The notes beneath the pieces were generated by a model. It saw only the letters and a program-made list of their open reading frames with translations. It did no database searches and was not told the DNA's origin. This document shows, piece after piece, positions 47,945-59,480 of a DNA stretch of 64,000 nucleotides. A program made the translations under genes and the position numbers. The stretch's first letter is position 1; each line of letters starts with the position of its first letter. Source of the stretch: Polytrichum commune (Eukaryota > Streptophyta > Polytrichopsida > Polytrichales > Polytrichaceae); NCBI GenBank assembly GCA_950295325.1, contig OX485809.1, forward strand, positions 38,011,081 to 38,075,080, written 5' to 3'.

Positions 47945-48300
47945 GTGTATTGGTTATCCTATTTCATTAGGGAGGGGGGATGGGGGCTTGTTTGTTGTCT
48001 AGTTTTCTTTTGTTTACGACTAAGTATGTGAGGTATTGGATGACATTTTGGTGTTTATTTCTCATGAGGGTTTTAATGTTGGATTTTGAGATTTTCAATT
48101 TGGTAAGTTAATCTATGGAGTGTTCATGTATAGCTCCTCTTACTCCGGCTGTGATGGTAATGAGGGGTTTGGTTTTCCATCCATTATTTTGTATGGTGTT
48201 AATTAGTGGGTCGTATTTGATGTGCTTGTGCGTGAGGGCTTGTTCGGGGAATATGTCGTGGCAATATGTGAATTTGATGAATTGGACTGTGTGTGTGGTG
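47945..48300 (-). mobile_element. Retroelement-like coding relic, copy 2
   Basis: The - strand frame reads VQFIKFTYCHDIFPEQ, KHIKYDPLINTIQNNGW and ITITAGVRGAIHEHSI. After a stop come TLMRNKHQNVIQYLTYLV and NKRKLDNKQAPIP. The first part matches the relic at 36200-36470 and the last part has the same tail type. From memory, ITAGVRGAIH with a YLTYLVxNKRKLDNKQ tail is seen in retroelement-like proteins of non-flowering plants. This needs a search to confirm. Truncated upstream, hence inactive. Confidence 0.5.
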
Positions 48301-49390
48301 TGATTGCAAGGATACTAAGGTGGCACAAATTATCGATTACAGGAATCAAGACTTCTTTGTTTTGTAAACGATCAGTGATTGAAAATAAGATAGCGTGTAT
48401 CACGAGTACAGGTCGATAAGAATATCCACTTAGAGAATTCATAGCGATTTGATCATTGTGAGAAAGAAAGAAATAAAGAAAAAAATGAAAAAAATACGAA
48501 TTGCTTCATCTGTTTATCTCTCTACACCAAGATTTTTTCTTTGATCATACCTAAACTACAAATATGCTAAATTGTTTAAGTAGTTGAGAATGGGTCACCT
48601 ACCTTACATAGTTCTTATTTTGCGGCCTGACCATTGGCTTAGCTTTGAAGTGATGAAGGTGGGCTTAAGAGAGGGAAGAGAAAAACCTTGAGATGGACTT
48701 CGAATACAAACTCAACAAGTGATCAACACAGTCGTTAACTCCATTTCACAAACTCCCGTACTTTGTGTGAAGGCATATTTTGCTCAAAGTTAATGGTTCG
48801 AAACATGTGGAAATTGGAATGGTCAAAATAGTGTAACAACCAACTGCTTTCCGGACTTAATTTATCCCCACCATCAGTGGCCAAATGTCTGCTGGTGGTC
48901 CAAAATAGTGATATACAGTCAAGTCCAGGATGTTCAGAAAAACATTTTTATAATCATTCAACACTTTGCTAATAAATGTGGACACACAAAATATTAAGAG
49001 AGTTTAAGAATTCTTACTTGATGAAGACACTGTTTGAACACACAAAATCCCTTCATATCCAATAAGTACAAACCCGTGAGTACATAGAAAATTAGATGGA
49101 TTGGGCATGCAAATGACATGAGATCTGAACTTCTATAAAACTTTGCACGAACCCTTCTAGCCAATATATGTTCTTTTTATTCGGCTATGTGGTAACTTTT
49201 TGCTACGTGTCACCCCCTCGGTGCTAAATTATTGAAGGGCTCCCCAATTGTTGTCTAGATTGGAAAACCTAAAAACTTGTTGGCCATTGATGTGGATAGC
49301 GGGACGGTTGATGTGAGGGGGCCATGGGTGGGCATCACATGGTGTTTTTGCAGCCGTGGATGGAGCCACATTCATCCTACAATGAAAAGT
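48301..49390. other. Unannotated intergenic stretch
   Basis: Nothing recognised. Confidence 0.35.
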
Positions 49391-49469
49391 TTAGGAGCCC
49401 ATCCCCTCGCCCTTAACCCTAAAGCTAACCATCCCTTCTCCCTTGGCGGCCCCTACTAGCCATTCAAAT

Positions 49470-49660
49470 CCTCCCAGTGAGTCTTCCTCCTCTTCTTGGT
49501 GATCATCGTAGTTGTCTTTAACCAAATTGCCATGTTCCTCCTCTTCATCACTGTGTTCCTCTTCTAAATTATCGTGTTCCTTCTCTTCATCGTCGTGTCT
49601 TTCTATTCGTTGGTTCCTTCCCTTGGTCATCATGGTTGTCCTCCTATTTGCCCTCCTATC
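49470..49660. repeat. Low-complexity TTCCTCTTC-rich tract
   Basis: Imperfect repetition of GTTCCTCCTCTTCATCACTG-like units makes one strand pyrimidine-rich. It produces an acidic Glu/Asp-rich frame on the - strand (49391-49687) and Ser/Leu-rich frames on the +. The skew explains the long frames, so no gene is called. Confidence 0.6.
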
Positions 49661-50399
49661 CATAGTGCATGTCTTCATGTTCGTCATGGCGTGCTCTACT
49701 TCATTGTGGTTGTCATCCTATTCACTGTGGCCATCCTCCTGTTCGCCATGGCCTGCTCCAGTTCACCATGGTCATCGTCCTATACGCCATCGGCCTCACA
49801 CATTTCTTGTTGTTTTGCAAGCTATTGATTTGTTGTGCAACACTTAAGTGCTTAGCCCTTGCTGCAATGGTTTTGTGGTTTCAAGACCTTTGTTGCATCA
49901 TCAACTGTAGTTGAATGTGTTGTTGGTTAGTGCCTCTGAGTTTCAAACCCTTTGCTTGGAAGTTGTTTTTGTTTTTGCGGGGAATGATACTCTTGCTGGA
50001 CTTCTTTGTATGCATTACAATTGTTTTTGTATTTTACCTTTGTCTTGGTCATAGCAGCAACCATAGCCATACTTGTGGCAATGGCTCCGACTCTAGCCCT
50101 TCCCAAGGGATTCAAGTTCTGTAGATTTTTCTCTAGAGTAGACCCTAATGCCACTAGCACTAGTCAAGTGCCTTCTGTTGATATTGTTGTTCCCACTCTT
50201 GAGGGTAGTGTGCAACCAACAACTCCTATTGGTGATAATCTAATAAGGCTTAAAAAAGATTTTTTTTATGATATCATGTAATTTCAATCTTTTATGGAAT
50301 TTTTTTCCTTGGCCTCTACAAATATATATATATGGAGCTAAGTATGTCTAGAAATACGGGTAAGTAATGACAAAAAGAAATCCTATGAGAATAATCGCC

Positions 50400-52540
50400 A
50401 ATTCCAATTCCTTTGGTTGCCTCTTTTTCTTTGGGTAGAGCTTATCTACAAGGATGAGGAAGCAACCAAGGTGATTTGCAAAGTGTGTTCCAAATTTTGT
50501 GGAAAGTCAATAGTGTTAGTGGCCAAGAATGATAATTTGTGGAAACACCTAGGGAGGAAAATAGCAAAAAGCATAGGCCATGGGTGGCAATTGGGGAAAA
50601 ATACATTGACTACAACTCAACCCACAATCAAAATGAGAGACTTTTCGCAACCATACCCACAGATTGCATTCAAGTGCAAGTGGGTGAGTCCATGGTTATA
50701 GCTAGGAAGAAGAAGTGGGTTCAATTTGGCACCCTTTTGCACTTGTTCACTCAAGGGAGGTCTATCATAGACTACCCTTGAAATGCATGTGTTGTTTGAA
50801 ATCTTGAAACTGAAAAAAAAAAAAAAATCCACACCATCATTGGAGTGACAATAGTGGGTGGGAGATGGCACAAACCATAGAGTGTGTAGTCTTAAATAAA
50901 ACAAAGGAGATCATGCAAGTTGCTACCTTCTTTAGTTTGGCATGTGATGAAGTGACTTTGGTAAATTATCAATCATGGATTAGTGTCCATGGTTATGTCT
51001 TGAGAGATTGGAAGCGAATCCCTTTGCTGCTTACCCTAGAGAGAGTTGTTGAAGGAGGGACAACATATAACCTCACTAGCGTCATCGCCAACGTTGCCCA
51101 TGCTTATGAAGGTCTTTCAGAGCAAAAGATTAGAGGGTTTGATCACATTTGGGGCAGATGGGGTGTCCACATTCCAAGGTACAAATTCGGGCGTTACTAT
51201 GCAACTTATCAACAAGCATGCCCCTTCATGGTGGGTGTCCATTGTATGGCACATTGTACCAACCTTGTTGTGCAAACCCTTTCAGGATTTCGAGGTGTTG
51301 AAACATATAGAAGATCTCTTGGCAACACTATATTCTTACTTCGACTCCTCCCCCGAGCAAACTCTTGAGTTTCAAAAGTTTGCAACTTGTGTGGAATCCA
51401 AAGGTAACAAAATACTTAGAAATGTGAAGACCACTTGGAAATCTATGTTTGGCCCAACAAAGATAGTGCTTGAGGAATACAAAGTGTTGGTGATGAAGAT
51501 GGCGGTGGATGCACCCAAGGAGTCAGCAGCAAAGAAGAATTTATCCATGCTCTTAGATTGGCATAATATGCTCATTGTACCTTATTTAATGTCCATGTTG
51601 CACTATGTGAATTCACTCATTAAGTTTGCACAGAGTACAACATGCTACATTGTGGATTTCATTTTTGTAGTAAAGATTTGCCAAGGTGATCTATATTGAT
51701 TATATGTAGATCCAATGTTTGCTTTCCATATAGAAGAGTTCAATACATTTAGGTCCTTGGCAAATGACACATCCTTGGTAAGATATTTTGTTGTTGTCAT
51801 GAGGAGGACCACCTTGTCTTCAAGGTTGCAAGTGTCTCCCACATGGCTAGGATGAGGTTTGTAGCCTTCCTAGGGCAATGGGAAGAGGTGAACAAGATTG
51901 ACCGTGAGGTGATCCTTGGTGAGGTGTAATGGCAACTAATCAATGCAGCAAAACACCTTGTAGAGGAGTTAGACAAATGTTTCCCACACCAAGATGTGAT
52001 GTGTGCCTTGGGCATATGCTACCCCCAATGTTGGCTAACCGATAGATTTGAAACTAGATATCCTATGCATATTGCAACATTGAAAACATTTTATGGGACA
52101 ACAAAGAAGTCGTGGGTACCTATAGACATTGAGACCGAGGATGTTCATGAGTGGGGTGTCTCCACCCGTGGATATCCACAACCTTGAGCTTCAAAGCTCC
52201 TTCAAAGTCACCATGATATCAAATACTTAGGCTGCCATGTCCTTACCCATGACCAAAGAACCCAATGTCCCAACTTTGGCGCAAGCTTTCTAGCAATGAC
52301 CTCATCTTAGCAAAGTTCTCCAAGTTCATGAAAGTTGGTAAGATTGCCCATGTGCAAGTGTTAGGAAGTGTGAAAGATGAGTGAACATTCAACTCCTTGT
52401 CCTTTTTGAAGAGCAAGTTGAGGAACCAGCTCACAACCGACCTAGACTTGGTGGTGCACATGTTTGCACAAGACTTTTACACCTTGAAAACATTCCCTTA
52501 CCAAGTAGCAATATCGGGTTGGAAAACTTAGAGGGGAAGA
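50400..52540 (+). pseudogene. hAT-superfamily transposase relic (BED finger, DUF4371-like core, dimerisation region)
   Basis: Frame-broken remains follow in family order. A BED-type zinc finger reads VICKVCSKFCG...NLWKHLG (50470-50560). The RNase-H-like core has FFSLACDEVTLVNYQSWISV and ERVVEGGTTYNLT (50925-51085), then FGADGVSTFQGTNSGV (about 51145-51200). VGVHCMAHCTNLVVQTLS (about 51230-51285) follows in a shifted frame. Next come SKGNKILRNVKTTWKSM (about 51396-51446) and SLIKFAQ to GDLY (about 51612-51697). FPHQDVMCALGICYPQCWL is near 51980-52035. The C-terminal hATC segment SVKDE-stop-TFNSLSFLKSKLRN then MFAQDFYTLKTFPY spans about 52360-52500. At least four frame changes and several stops, including a TGA inside the hATC motif, rule out function. 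Terminal repeats were not found. Confidence 0.85.
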
Positions 52541-53867
52541 GTGAATGAGTTCTAATGTATGTTGCTCCAAATAGTTTCAAAGTGCAATGGTAATGGATTG
52601 TATGCACAAGTGAGGGGCACCTAATGAGAGCCAAGTAGTGGCTTGGAAAATGAAGGACTAACATATTAGAAGATAGTTCTATGAGAGGTACCTAATGTAG
52701 TGAACTTGCACTCAATTTTTGGAACATGACTAGGCATGGCATGGATTTATACATCAAGAGTCTGGTGTCAAACTTTGAACCATGTGTGGCATGCTTGGGG
52801 GTGCAAATCCTTCATGACCACTTGTGGAAGGCACACTAGCTATTGCCTAGATTACAGATTTTTGTTAGGGTGGTAGATGGATTCTGCAAATATGAGGTTT
52901 TGCAAGCCGTTCCACTCTACAAAGGGCAAGGTCCAAAGACCACGGTTCAATTCCCTTGTGGAACAAATTTTTAATGTTCTTTACATTGTTACATGAACAA
53001 TTTAGGAAGTGGGTGCCACATGCTAGCTCCACCTCCCCAAAATATAGCCACATACACACGCCACGGAAAATTATGTCTAACCACATACATATACCTTGCA
53101 TAGCATCTTGCATTTGCCATATTATGAGTCATCCCAAATCGCCAACTGAGTCTCTTTAACCTCACTCAAAGTGCCTCAAAAGCTAGTGGATGGGCCAGGA
53201 GCCAATGAATGCACCCATTTCTTTTCAGAAAAAAAACACATGCTAGAGCACCTGCATAAATCACCAATAGAGAAAATGGCATTCCGAATGGCCAACAAGC
53301 AGTTACACAAGGAAACCAGCACATACAGAAAATCCATTGTGCCACTTCCATGAGATGGTGCAACTCTCCGAGGCATGTACATAAGGAGATCCAAGGCATA
53401 TTCTGTAATATCACAAATTCGATCCTTGAGCTGACATTCTTGAGTTATAGACTCCAGACTGTTGCCAAGATGTACAAAATTCACCAGATCTCAAAAGTTC
53501 AGAAGGACCCAATTGAGTCAGAAATTTCTTGATCATGGTAAAACTGAACTTTTACCAATTCATGACATATGAGCACCTTAAACGAGAAACTACCAGGTTG
53601 AAACTTTTTGGGCAGGGCTGCACATTACACCAACATTTCCCCCTTGTTGACGTTTTTAAATAAGGTAAAAGCCTAATTGCATAGAAATTGGACCGCAAGT
53701 TCTCAATTTACTTACCACATCACTGATGGTTGACATACTCATCTGTTCCGCATTGAGGCAGGATTTACATCAATGTGATCAGAGTCTTTCCTGTGTTTGG
53801 TTGCTGATGAATCTCTGACAGATCAACTGAAAAAAGGAACAAATCCAGTCAGGCTATTCAACAGCAC
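52541..53867. other. 3' flank of RPAC2, possible spliced 3' UTR
   Basis: On the - strand, downstream of the RPAC2 stop, a donor-like GTAAGTAA starts at 53715. An acceptor-like TTGGCAACAG ends at 53459. Together they could define a 257 bp 3' UTR intron. The following - strand text near 53300-53458 reads like coding sequence (LESITQECQLKDRICD) but is not linked to a supported gene. The part below about 53100 shows nothing recognised. Confidence 0.3.
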
Positions 53868-56800
53868 CTAGGGATGGTTTTTGACACTGCCCGAATGTTG
53901 AGAAGTTATGCCAGACTTCATGCTCATTTCTGTCACACCTTGTGTAACGTTGAATCCCTCAATTGCTCTGTTGAATGTGCTTATCACCTGCTGGTTCATA
54001 GCTACAAGATCATTCAGAGAATCTTTCAGCACATCCCTTGCAGGTACACCTGCAATGAAGTTGTACCCATCAGAGTGGTTTCAAGTGCTTTTGACGCTTT
54101 CGTGTCTACAAAGAATTCAAGATAAATGAAGGATTCACATATCTTTATGCTTTTATATCCCTACTCTCAAGGCAGGAGATATTTGGGCCTTGCAATTAAG
54201 CATTACAAAAAAACAGAATTACCTCCAGATGATTCAAGTGCTACTTCCAAATGGTTCCAATGCCCCAAAATCGAAATTATAAATGTACTAATAAGGTACC
54301 CACTACACAACACATCTTCTCAACTCCTTCCATGTTCTAAAACAGAAAATCAACCAGAATGTTAACTGCTACTTGAGTCAACCTTCTGAGATCAGATATG
54401 GAACATCAAGCATTGACTACCACATGAATACGGCAAACCACTTGAAGCTTATGTTGCTAAATTATGCAGAATGTGATGGTTGATCATGAGTAGCTGCAAC
54501 AATTCTGATCTTTGAATGACTTGGACTATGATGCTGCCATTACTGTTCACTCGAGACATGCAAGGACGACAAAAATCATTTCCAAACTGGCCCTGTTTAC
54601 TACCCCTATATATCTCCATATTCAGGAATAACATTTCATGAGTTGTCCTTCAGGTAAATACATCATATATGAAAGCTCAGTTGTATGAAAGAAAACGTGT
54701 ACTCACCAGTGGTTTGAACTCGTATGTTGATGCGATTCTCAGATGGATGGGGAACGCTATAACCACAGAAGGCTACGCGAGGACTGCAATAAGTGAGTAT
54801 GTCAACATGATCAGAACTTCATCATGTGACTGTACAGACACAATAAGATCCCCCAATTGAGAAGAGGAGCACAAAAAAAAACAATAAGGGTCTGAGCAAC
54901 AATCAAAAGACATCTTTGCAACATGGCCACAGTCCAATTTACAAACATAAGTGTTATTTTTAGTCCAACATTTACACACGAGACCTATGGTCTTCATTTG
55001 GAGCTCTTATTCAACTTAAAGGCCACTTTTACTAGAAACACAAGCACAACTTGTGGTAAACAGTTATGACATCAAAACCAATTATAGGAACTTGTGATCT
55101 GCAAGTGGAACTTGATTCTTGAGGTACGAAGGGAAATCAAGCTAGGACTTTACAAATAAGAACAATATGCTCCATTGGACACTTTGACCTTCCCATAGGT
55201 CAAACGTGGAAACTCAACTGAATAGGAACATTTGGGCATTATATATAGTGGGATTAGAACATGGCAGTCACCTTTTCATTTTTGATACCCATATTTTTAA
55301 AAAATCATATCTTGTTGGTTGGAAAAATTTTAATTGTTTGGTAGTGAGAAAAAAGGATATACACACAAATGCAATTTTTTTTTAAAAGGTTTGTGTATGT
55401 ATACTAGATAAAATCGACTTTAATAAAGTCTATATAAATTTATACATACATGTTCTGAATCATTCAAGAAATAGGCTTAGAACACCAAAGAATGTACTAC
55501 ACGGATTGTTTGATCCATCCAACTCTCACAACATTAAAAACTAAGGCCCTACTTGAAAAGTTATAAGTTATCCAAAAACTCAACCCAGAATATTCGGCAT
55601 AAGCAAATAACAATGCAGACATCCTTGGAAGTGGCTATGAGAATCAAATAGCAGCAACATTACAGTCATAAAGCTTATATTCTAATTGGATCACGCCCAA
55701 ACCAATGGTACCATTGCTTCACTGGCCCCAGGCAAATGGTGATGAGAGCGTGGGGTTGTAAGAACATAACTCTACGACCACCGGTTATTGATAGGATAAC
55801 ATAAATTGTACTCTGCCATCGACTCTCAAGAAAGTGGAACTATCTATCTGTCACCTTCAAAAAGACAACCTATGAAAAATTACAAAATCAACCCTACCTA
55901 AGTCCCAGCTGAACACAAAAGCTTCAGTTAGATTTTGAGATTTCCACCGGAAGCTTGAATGGATTCAAGTACTATCATGGCTATGACAGCAGATTCAGAG
56001 AAACAATCTTGTTGACAGGATCAAACCAATATGCGGACATTAACTAATAACAGTGGTAGTGCTTGAATACCATTCAATCTCGAAATCACCCGATGGTTCC
56101 CAATTTCATACAGTAAGCAGGGCTAACTTACTTACTCGTCTTCAATAGACACCTGTATTTGAGTGGTGTGCAGTTAGGTGTGGATCAAAGAATGGACACC
56201 AAAAGGACATGCATTTAAAGAGATTGAACTACGTGAACAGAATTTGTTATAGGCTCAATAGTCGGCATCAGTGCATAACTTAGTTATTTTTTAATAACTA
56301 AGTTATGGATATGAGCTCTGAAAATTATGAGGAAATGTCTATGGGCAGCAAGATATGGGTTTGCTAATCATCTTGCACTAATTCTGTGTTTCGTATTCTA
56401 CGAGAAGTGGGTGCAAAGCTAGAAGTGACCTTTTAAGGCCCGCTTACAATACATGTGCTAATTACAATAATTGCAATACAATAAGGTATGTGTGCCTAAT
56501 TCCAACATTATAATAATATGGGCAACTATATTTGAGTGGTATGTGGTTGCATGTGGATCTTGGAATGGATACCAAAAACATATCACGTGTTTAGAAGAGA
56601 TTGGACTACATGCTCAACTATGCTAACCATTCTAGGCTCAATTGTCATCAACATAATTGGGAGGACCTTTATGACCATTTAATGAGCACAAGAATCCTCA
56701 CTTTCATAACGAATAAGATATTCATATGAGCTCCATATATTATGAGGCACATGGCTCCGGACACAATTTGGAATTGCTAAACATCTCGCACTAATTGCGT

Positions 56801-57074
56801 GTTTCATATCCTACGAGAAATGAGCGCAGAGAGAAAAGTATCCGAATAACACACGTCTGCCTTATATCTCTCACATCATACGCTCTACAAATTAGGTGTC
56901 GAACCACGCTACACCAATGGAAAGAGCAAAACGTAACTCTTTGACACGATGGCGGACGGTAATGTAAGCTTACTCCTTATTGAGCACAAAACGAAGTGAA
57001 TTTCCGAGTGTATGATCTTCGTCCATGATGGAAAATGTCGCGTTTCGAGGATCCGAGTCCCCTCCGAGCTCCAT
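53868..57074 (-). CDS. RPAC2: RNA polymerase I and III shared subunit RPAC2 (AC19), three coding exons
   Basis: The subunit pairs with RPAC1 to form the alpha-like assembly platform of RNA polymerases I and III in the nucleus. Coding exons (- strand): 57074-56974 (101 nt), 54783-54707 (77 nt), 54049-53868 (182 nt including TAG). They join in frame to 119 aa, close to the usual size. Exon 1 gives MELGGDSDPRN then ATFSIMDEDHTLGNSLRFVL. Exon 2 gives PRVAFCGYSVPHPSENRINI and RVQTTG. Exon 3 gives VPARDVLKDSLNDLVAMNQQ then VISTFNRAIEGF and a 26-residue tail. EDHTLGNSLRFVL and GYSxPHPSE are family signatures. Both introns (2190 and 657 bp) are GT-AG: GGA|gtaagc...ttgcag|TCC and ACTG|gtgagt...ttgcag|GTG. 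Intron 1 carries two family D MITEs. Telo-box motifs lie upstream. All exons are open, so the gene looks functional. Confidence 0.93.
56146..56440 (-). mobile_element. Family D MITE fragment in RPAC2 intron 1
   Basis: Segments ACACCTGTATTTGAGTGGTG, TTTAAAGAGATTGAACTACG and CTAATCATCTTGCACTAATT match family D in inverted orientation. The termini are decayed, so limits are approximate. A 26-base palindrome-like TAACTTAGTTATTTTTTAAT, then AACTAAGTTA, lies inside at about 56276-56306. Confidence 0.6.
56484..56862 (-). mobile_element. TA-flanked MITE family D, copy in RPAC2 intron 1
   Basis: A 379 bp element has ends AGGTATGTGTGCC and ACACACGTCTGCCT, flanked by TA (56482-56483, 56863-56864). It shares GGATCTTGGAATGGATACCA and ACCATTTAATGAGCAC with 33221-33556 and 31180-31515. 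It lies about 110 bp from the splice donor of RPAC2 exon 1 without disturbing it. Confidence 0.75.
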
Positions 57075-57316
57075 TGCGGCACTTGCAGAGCTTTTCGACG
57101 TCAATCCACCAGTTCTGTGGTTGCCTTTCAATCAACCTCAAGCTCTGAGGTCAGAAAATAAATCTATCCAATTCTGTCTGCATGATGCAATACCTTGCAT
57201 GAGTAAGATAGCACGAATGCTAATAAAAAAACCCACACAGAAGCAACTGCGTTACAGGCGATGGTTCTCATGCCCTTCGAGACTCGAATCTGTCTCGACC
57301 AAATTGTAGTTGTTGT

Positions 57317-57325
57317 AAACCCTAA
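57317..57325 (+). promoter_or_regulatory. Telo-box in the RPAC2 promoter
   Basis: AAACCCTAA, 243 bases upstream of the RPAC2 start codon. In plants telo-boxes are enriched in promoters of genes for the translation and ribosome-making machinery, which suits an RNA polymerase I/III subunit. Confidence 0.6.
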
Positions 57326-57341
57326 TCAGAAGCCTATCACC

Positions 57342-57350
57342 AAACCCTAA
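57342..57350 (+). promoter_or_regulatory. Second telo-box in the RPAC2 promoter
   Basis: A second exact AAACCCTAA, 25 bases beyond the first and in the same orientation. Confidence 0.6.
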
Positions 57351-58455
57351 AGAATGTATCTTTGCAAGTTTGCTCTGTCGCAGAGTGCCATGTCATCATG
57401 GCTCTATAATTTTACATTTTAAGGTAGACAAAAAGCCTATACCATTTATTGCTTCCCCCCACACATTAGAAGTGGCATTTGGTATTAAAATCTTATGTCC
57501 TGTATGGACTTTTTGTCCAAATGACAAATTTTAAAAAAAGTGGATGGGGATGTAAAGAAATCATTTTTACTCTGATTTTTCTTGTGGTTTTATAGACGGC
57601 ATATGTACTTATCACGATGGCAAGAAAATGAATCAAAATTAATAAGGGAATATCTTTTCTTTAATCACAAATTTGGTACAACTGTTTTGAAAATCACTCT
57701 GCAACTGGTGAACTTAGACTTGTGATGTTTACGGAATTCACCAATATTTTGTTACATGCACTTCAAGAAATTTTTTTTCCAAACACCAATTATTTAGATG
57801 TGAATTTTAGATCAACATCATCAAAGTTTGCGTCACAAAGGTTTCGCTTTTTAACCTTACAATCCTCAATTCAAGATACATGAATAATGTGGTCCCTATG
57901 TGGAAAAGGCTTGGGCCTTTACAGGTTAATTGCAAAATGGAATCCTAGGCTATGTTTTCCACTTTCTTCAATTAGCTAACATCATAATTTTGGCATGTCA
58001 CATTCCAAATTTATCCATTTTGAGTTCAAATTTAATGACTCCAAATTATGTTGGGAATCCTATTTATAGATTTAAAAGCACTTCATGAGGGTTTATAGTT
58101 TCATGGTGGGTCCCACATATCTCCTTTTACTTCCATATGTGGGGTTACTTTTGAGCTTACATTTCCACGTATTATGAGTTAGCGTATCTTGGCACACTTA
58201 GAGCAAGGCATGGGACAACTTAGAAAAATGGATGCAAAGTGAATGACAATATATTCTAAATACCTGAAGAGCCAATGAGACAACCAAGGAAGCCCAAAAA
58301 ACCAAATACCAATACCAAAAAAACAAAAAACAAAAAACAAAAAACAAAAAACAAACATAAGTGGGTACCATGAAATATGTGCTTTGAACACAAAATTACA
58401 CATCAACAACTTTGCATGTACAATACATTTGCTAATTTAGTTTCAATGTTTGTCA
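57351..58455. other. Unannotated intergenic stretch
   Basis: Upstream flank of RPAC2. A (CAAAAAA)n tract lies near 58318-58354. Nothing else was recognised. Confidence 0.4.
58318..58354 (+). repeat. (AAAAAAC)n microsatellite
   Basis: About five AAAAAAC units in a row. Confidence 0.85.
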
Positions 58456-59274
58456 CACTAGAAGAAATTATGTCCAAATGAACCATGCCCTATGGTGGCA
58501 ATCACCTCTCATTTGACTGCCACTTTGATTGTCACCCTCAATTCCACTGCCATTTTGACTGCATGTTGGGTGCCATTGGGTTAGTACCAATTTTGTTTTA
58601 AATATTAGGTGTTTTCATACCCATGGTACCTAGCAGAGGCAATTGTTATCCCTTGAATCCCATGACACCTACTTAGGGCGTTAGGTCACCCACCCTAATC
58701 ATGCCATAATACTCTACTAGCATTGACCAAACCACCTAAAGATTTTGCACTACGAACGCCCACTTTTGGTAGCACACAACGATTTTTGGTGAAGGGCCAC
58801 TCTGGAGTATTATGGTGATGTGCTTGTTGTGATTAGTGGTGTTTGATTTGTTTTGTTTGTTCTTGTTTGTTGGGGCATCCCGTGTTATTCTGCAATTTCT
58901 TTCCCTCTCACAACTACCAAGTATGTCTATCAAATATGTCCATATATGTTCATAAATCTATATATTAGAGAGTGCAATATCCAAAACATAATTCTAGTGT
59001 GACCATATAAGATGGTGACAATCACCCTATGGTTGCATGTGCCACCCACCTCACACTCCACGCAGACTAGGTTGTGGAGTTGGAATTGTCAAGGGTTTCT
59101 GAAACTCCTTGCATGGATATTCCGACCTTGAGGGCTTTTGGAGTGTGTGAGTGAAGTGGATCATGTGCGCATTGCCTTTAAAAGCAAGGTGTGCTAGTGC
59201 TTGAAGTGCGTCTTTGTGGCAAAGATGGGTGTATTGGGCAACAAGTGGCAAGACAACATAGCAAAGAGGAAGCA

Positions 59275-59480
59275 TTTGCAGCTAAGGAGGAAGAGGGAGG
59301 AGATTAAAGTGGCATGGAGGAGGACAAACTGGGCACCAAGGTGGAAGAGGAGAGGCAAAGGAGTGGAGAGGAGGAAGAGACAAAGGGGAGCAAGGAGGAG
59401 GAAAGGAAGATTAGACAGGGAGCTGTGAGGAGGAGGAGACTTAGGGGATCAGTGGCTTGGAGGAGGTCAGACAAGTTATC
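59275..59480 (+). repeat. Purine-rich GGAGGAGGAAG tract
   Basis: A strongly strand-skewed GA-rich segment gives Arg/Lys-rich or Glu-rich frames (for example at 59201-59556). The composition explains the frames; no gene is called. Confidence 0.6.

Noticed and set aside
49391-49687. Acidic 98 aa frame on the - strand
   Set aside because: It comes from a strand-skewed TTCCTC-rich tract; simple composition explains it.
57025-57309. 94 aa open frame on the + strand starting MMENVAFRG
   Set aside because: It lies antisense to RPAC2 exon 1 and its promoter. The opposite strand gives a conserved protein with splice sites, so this is a shadow.
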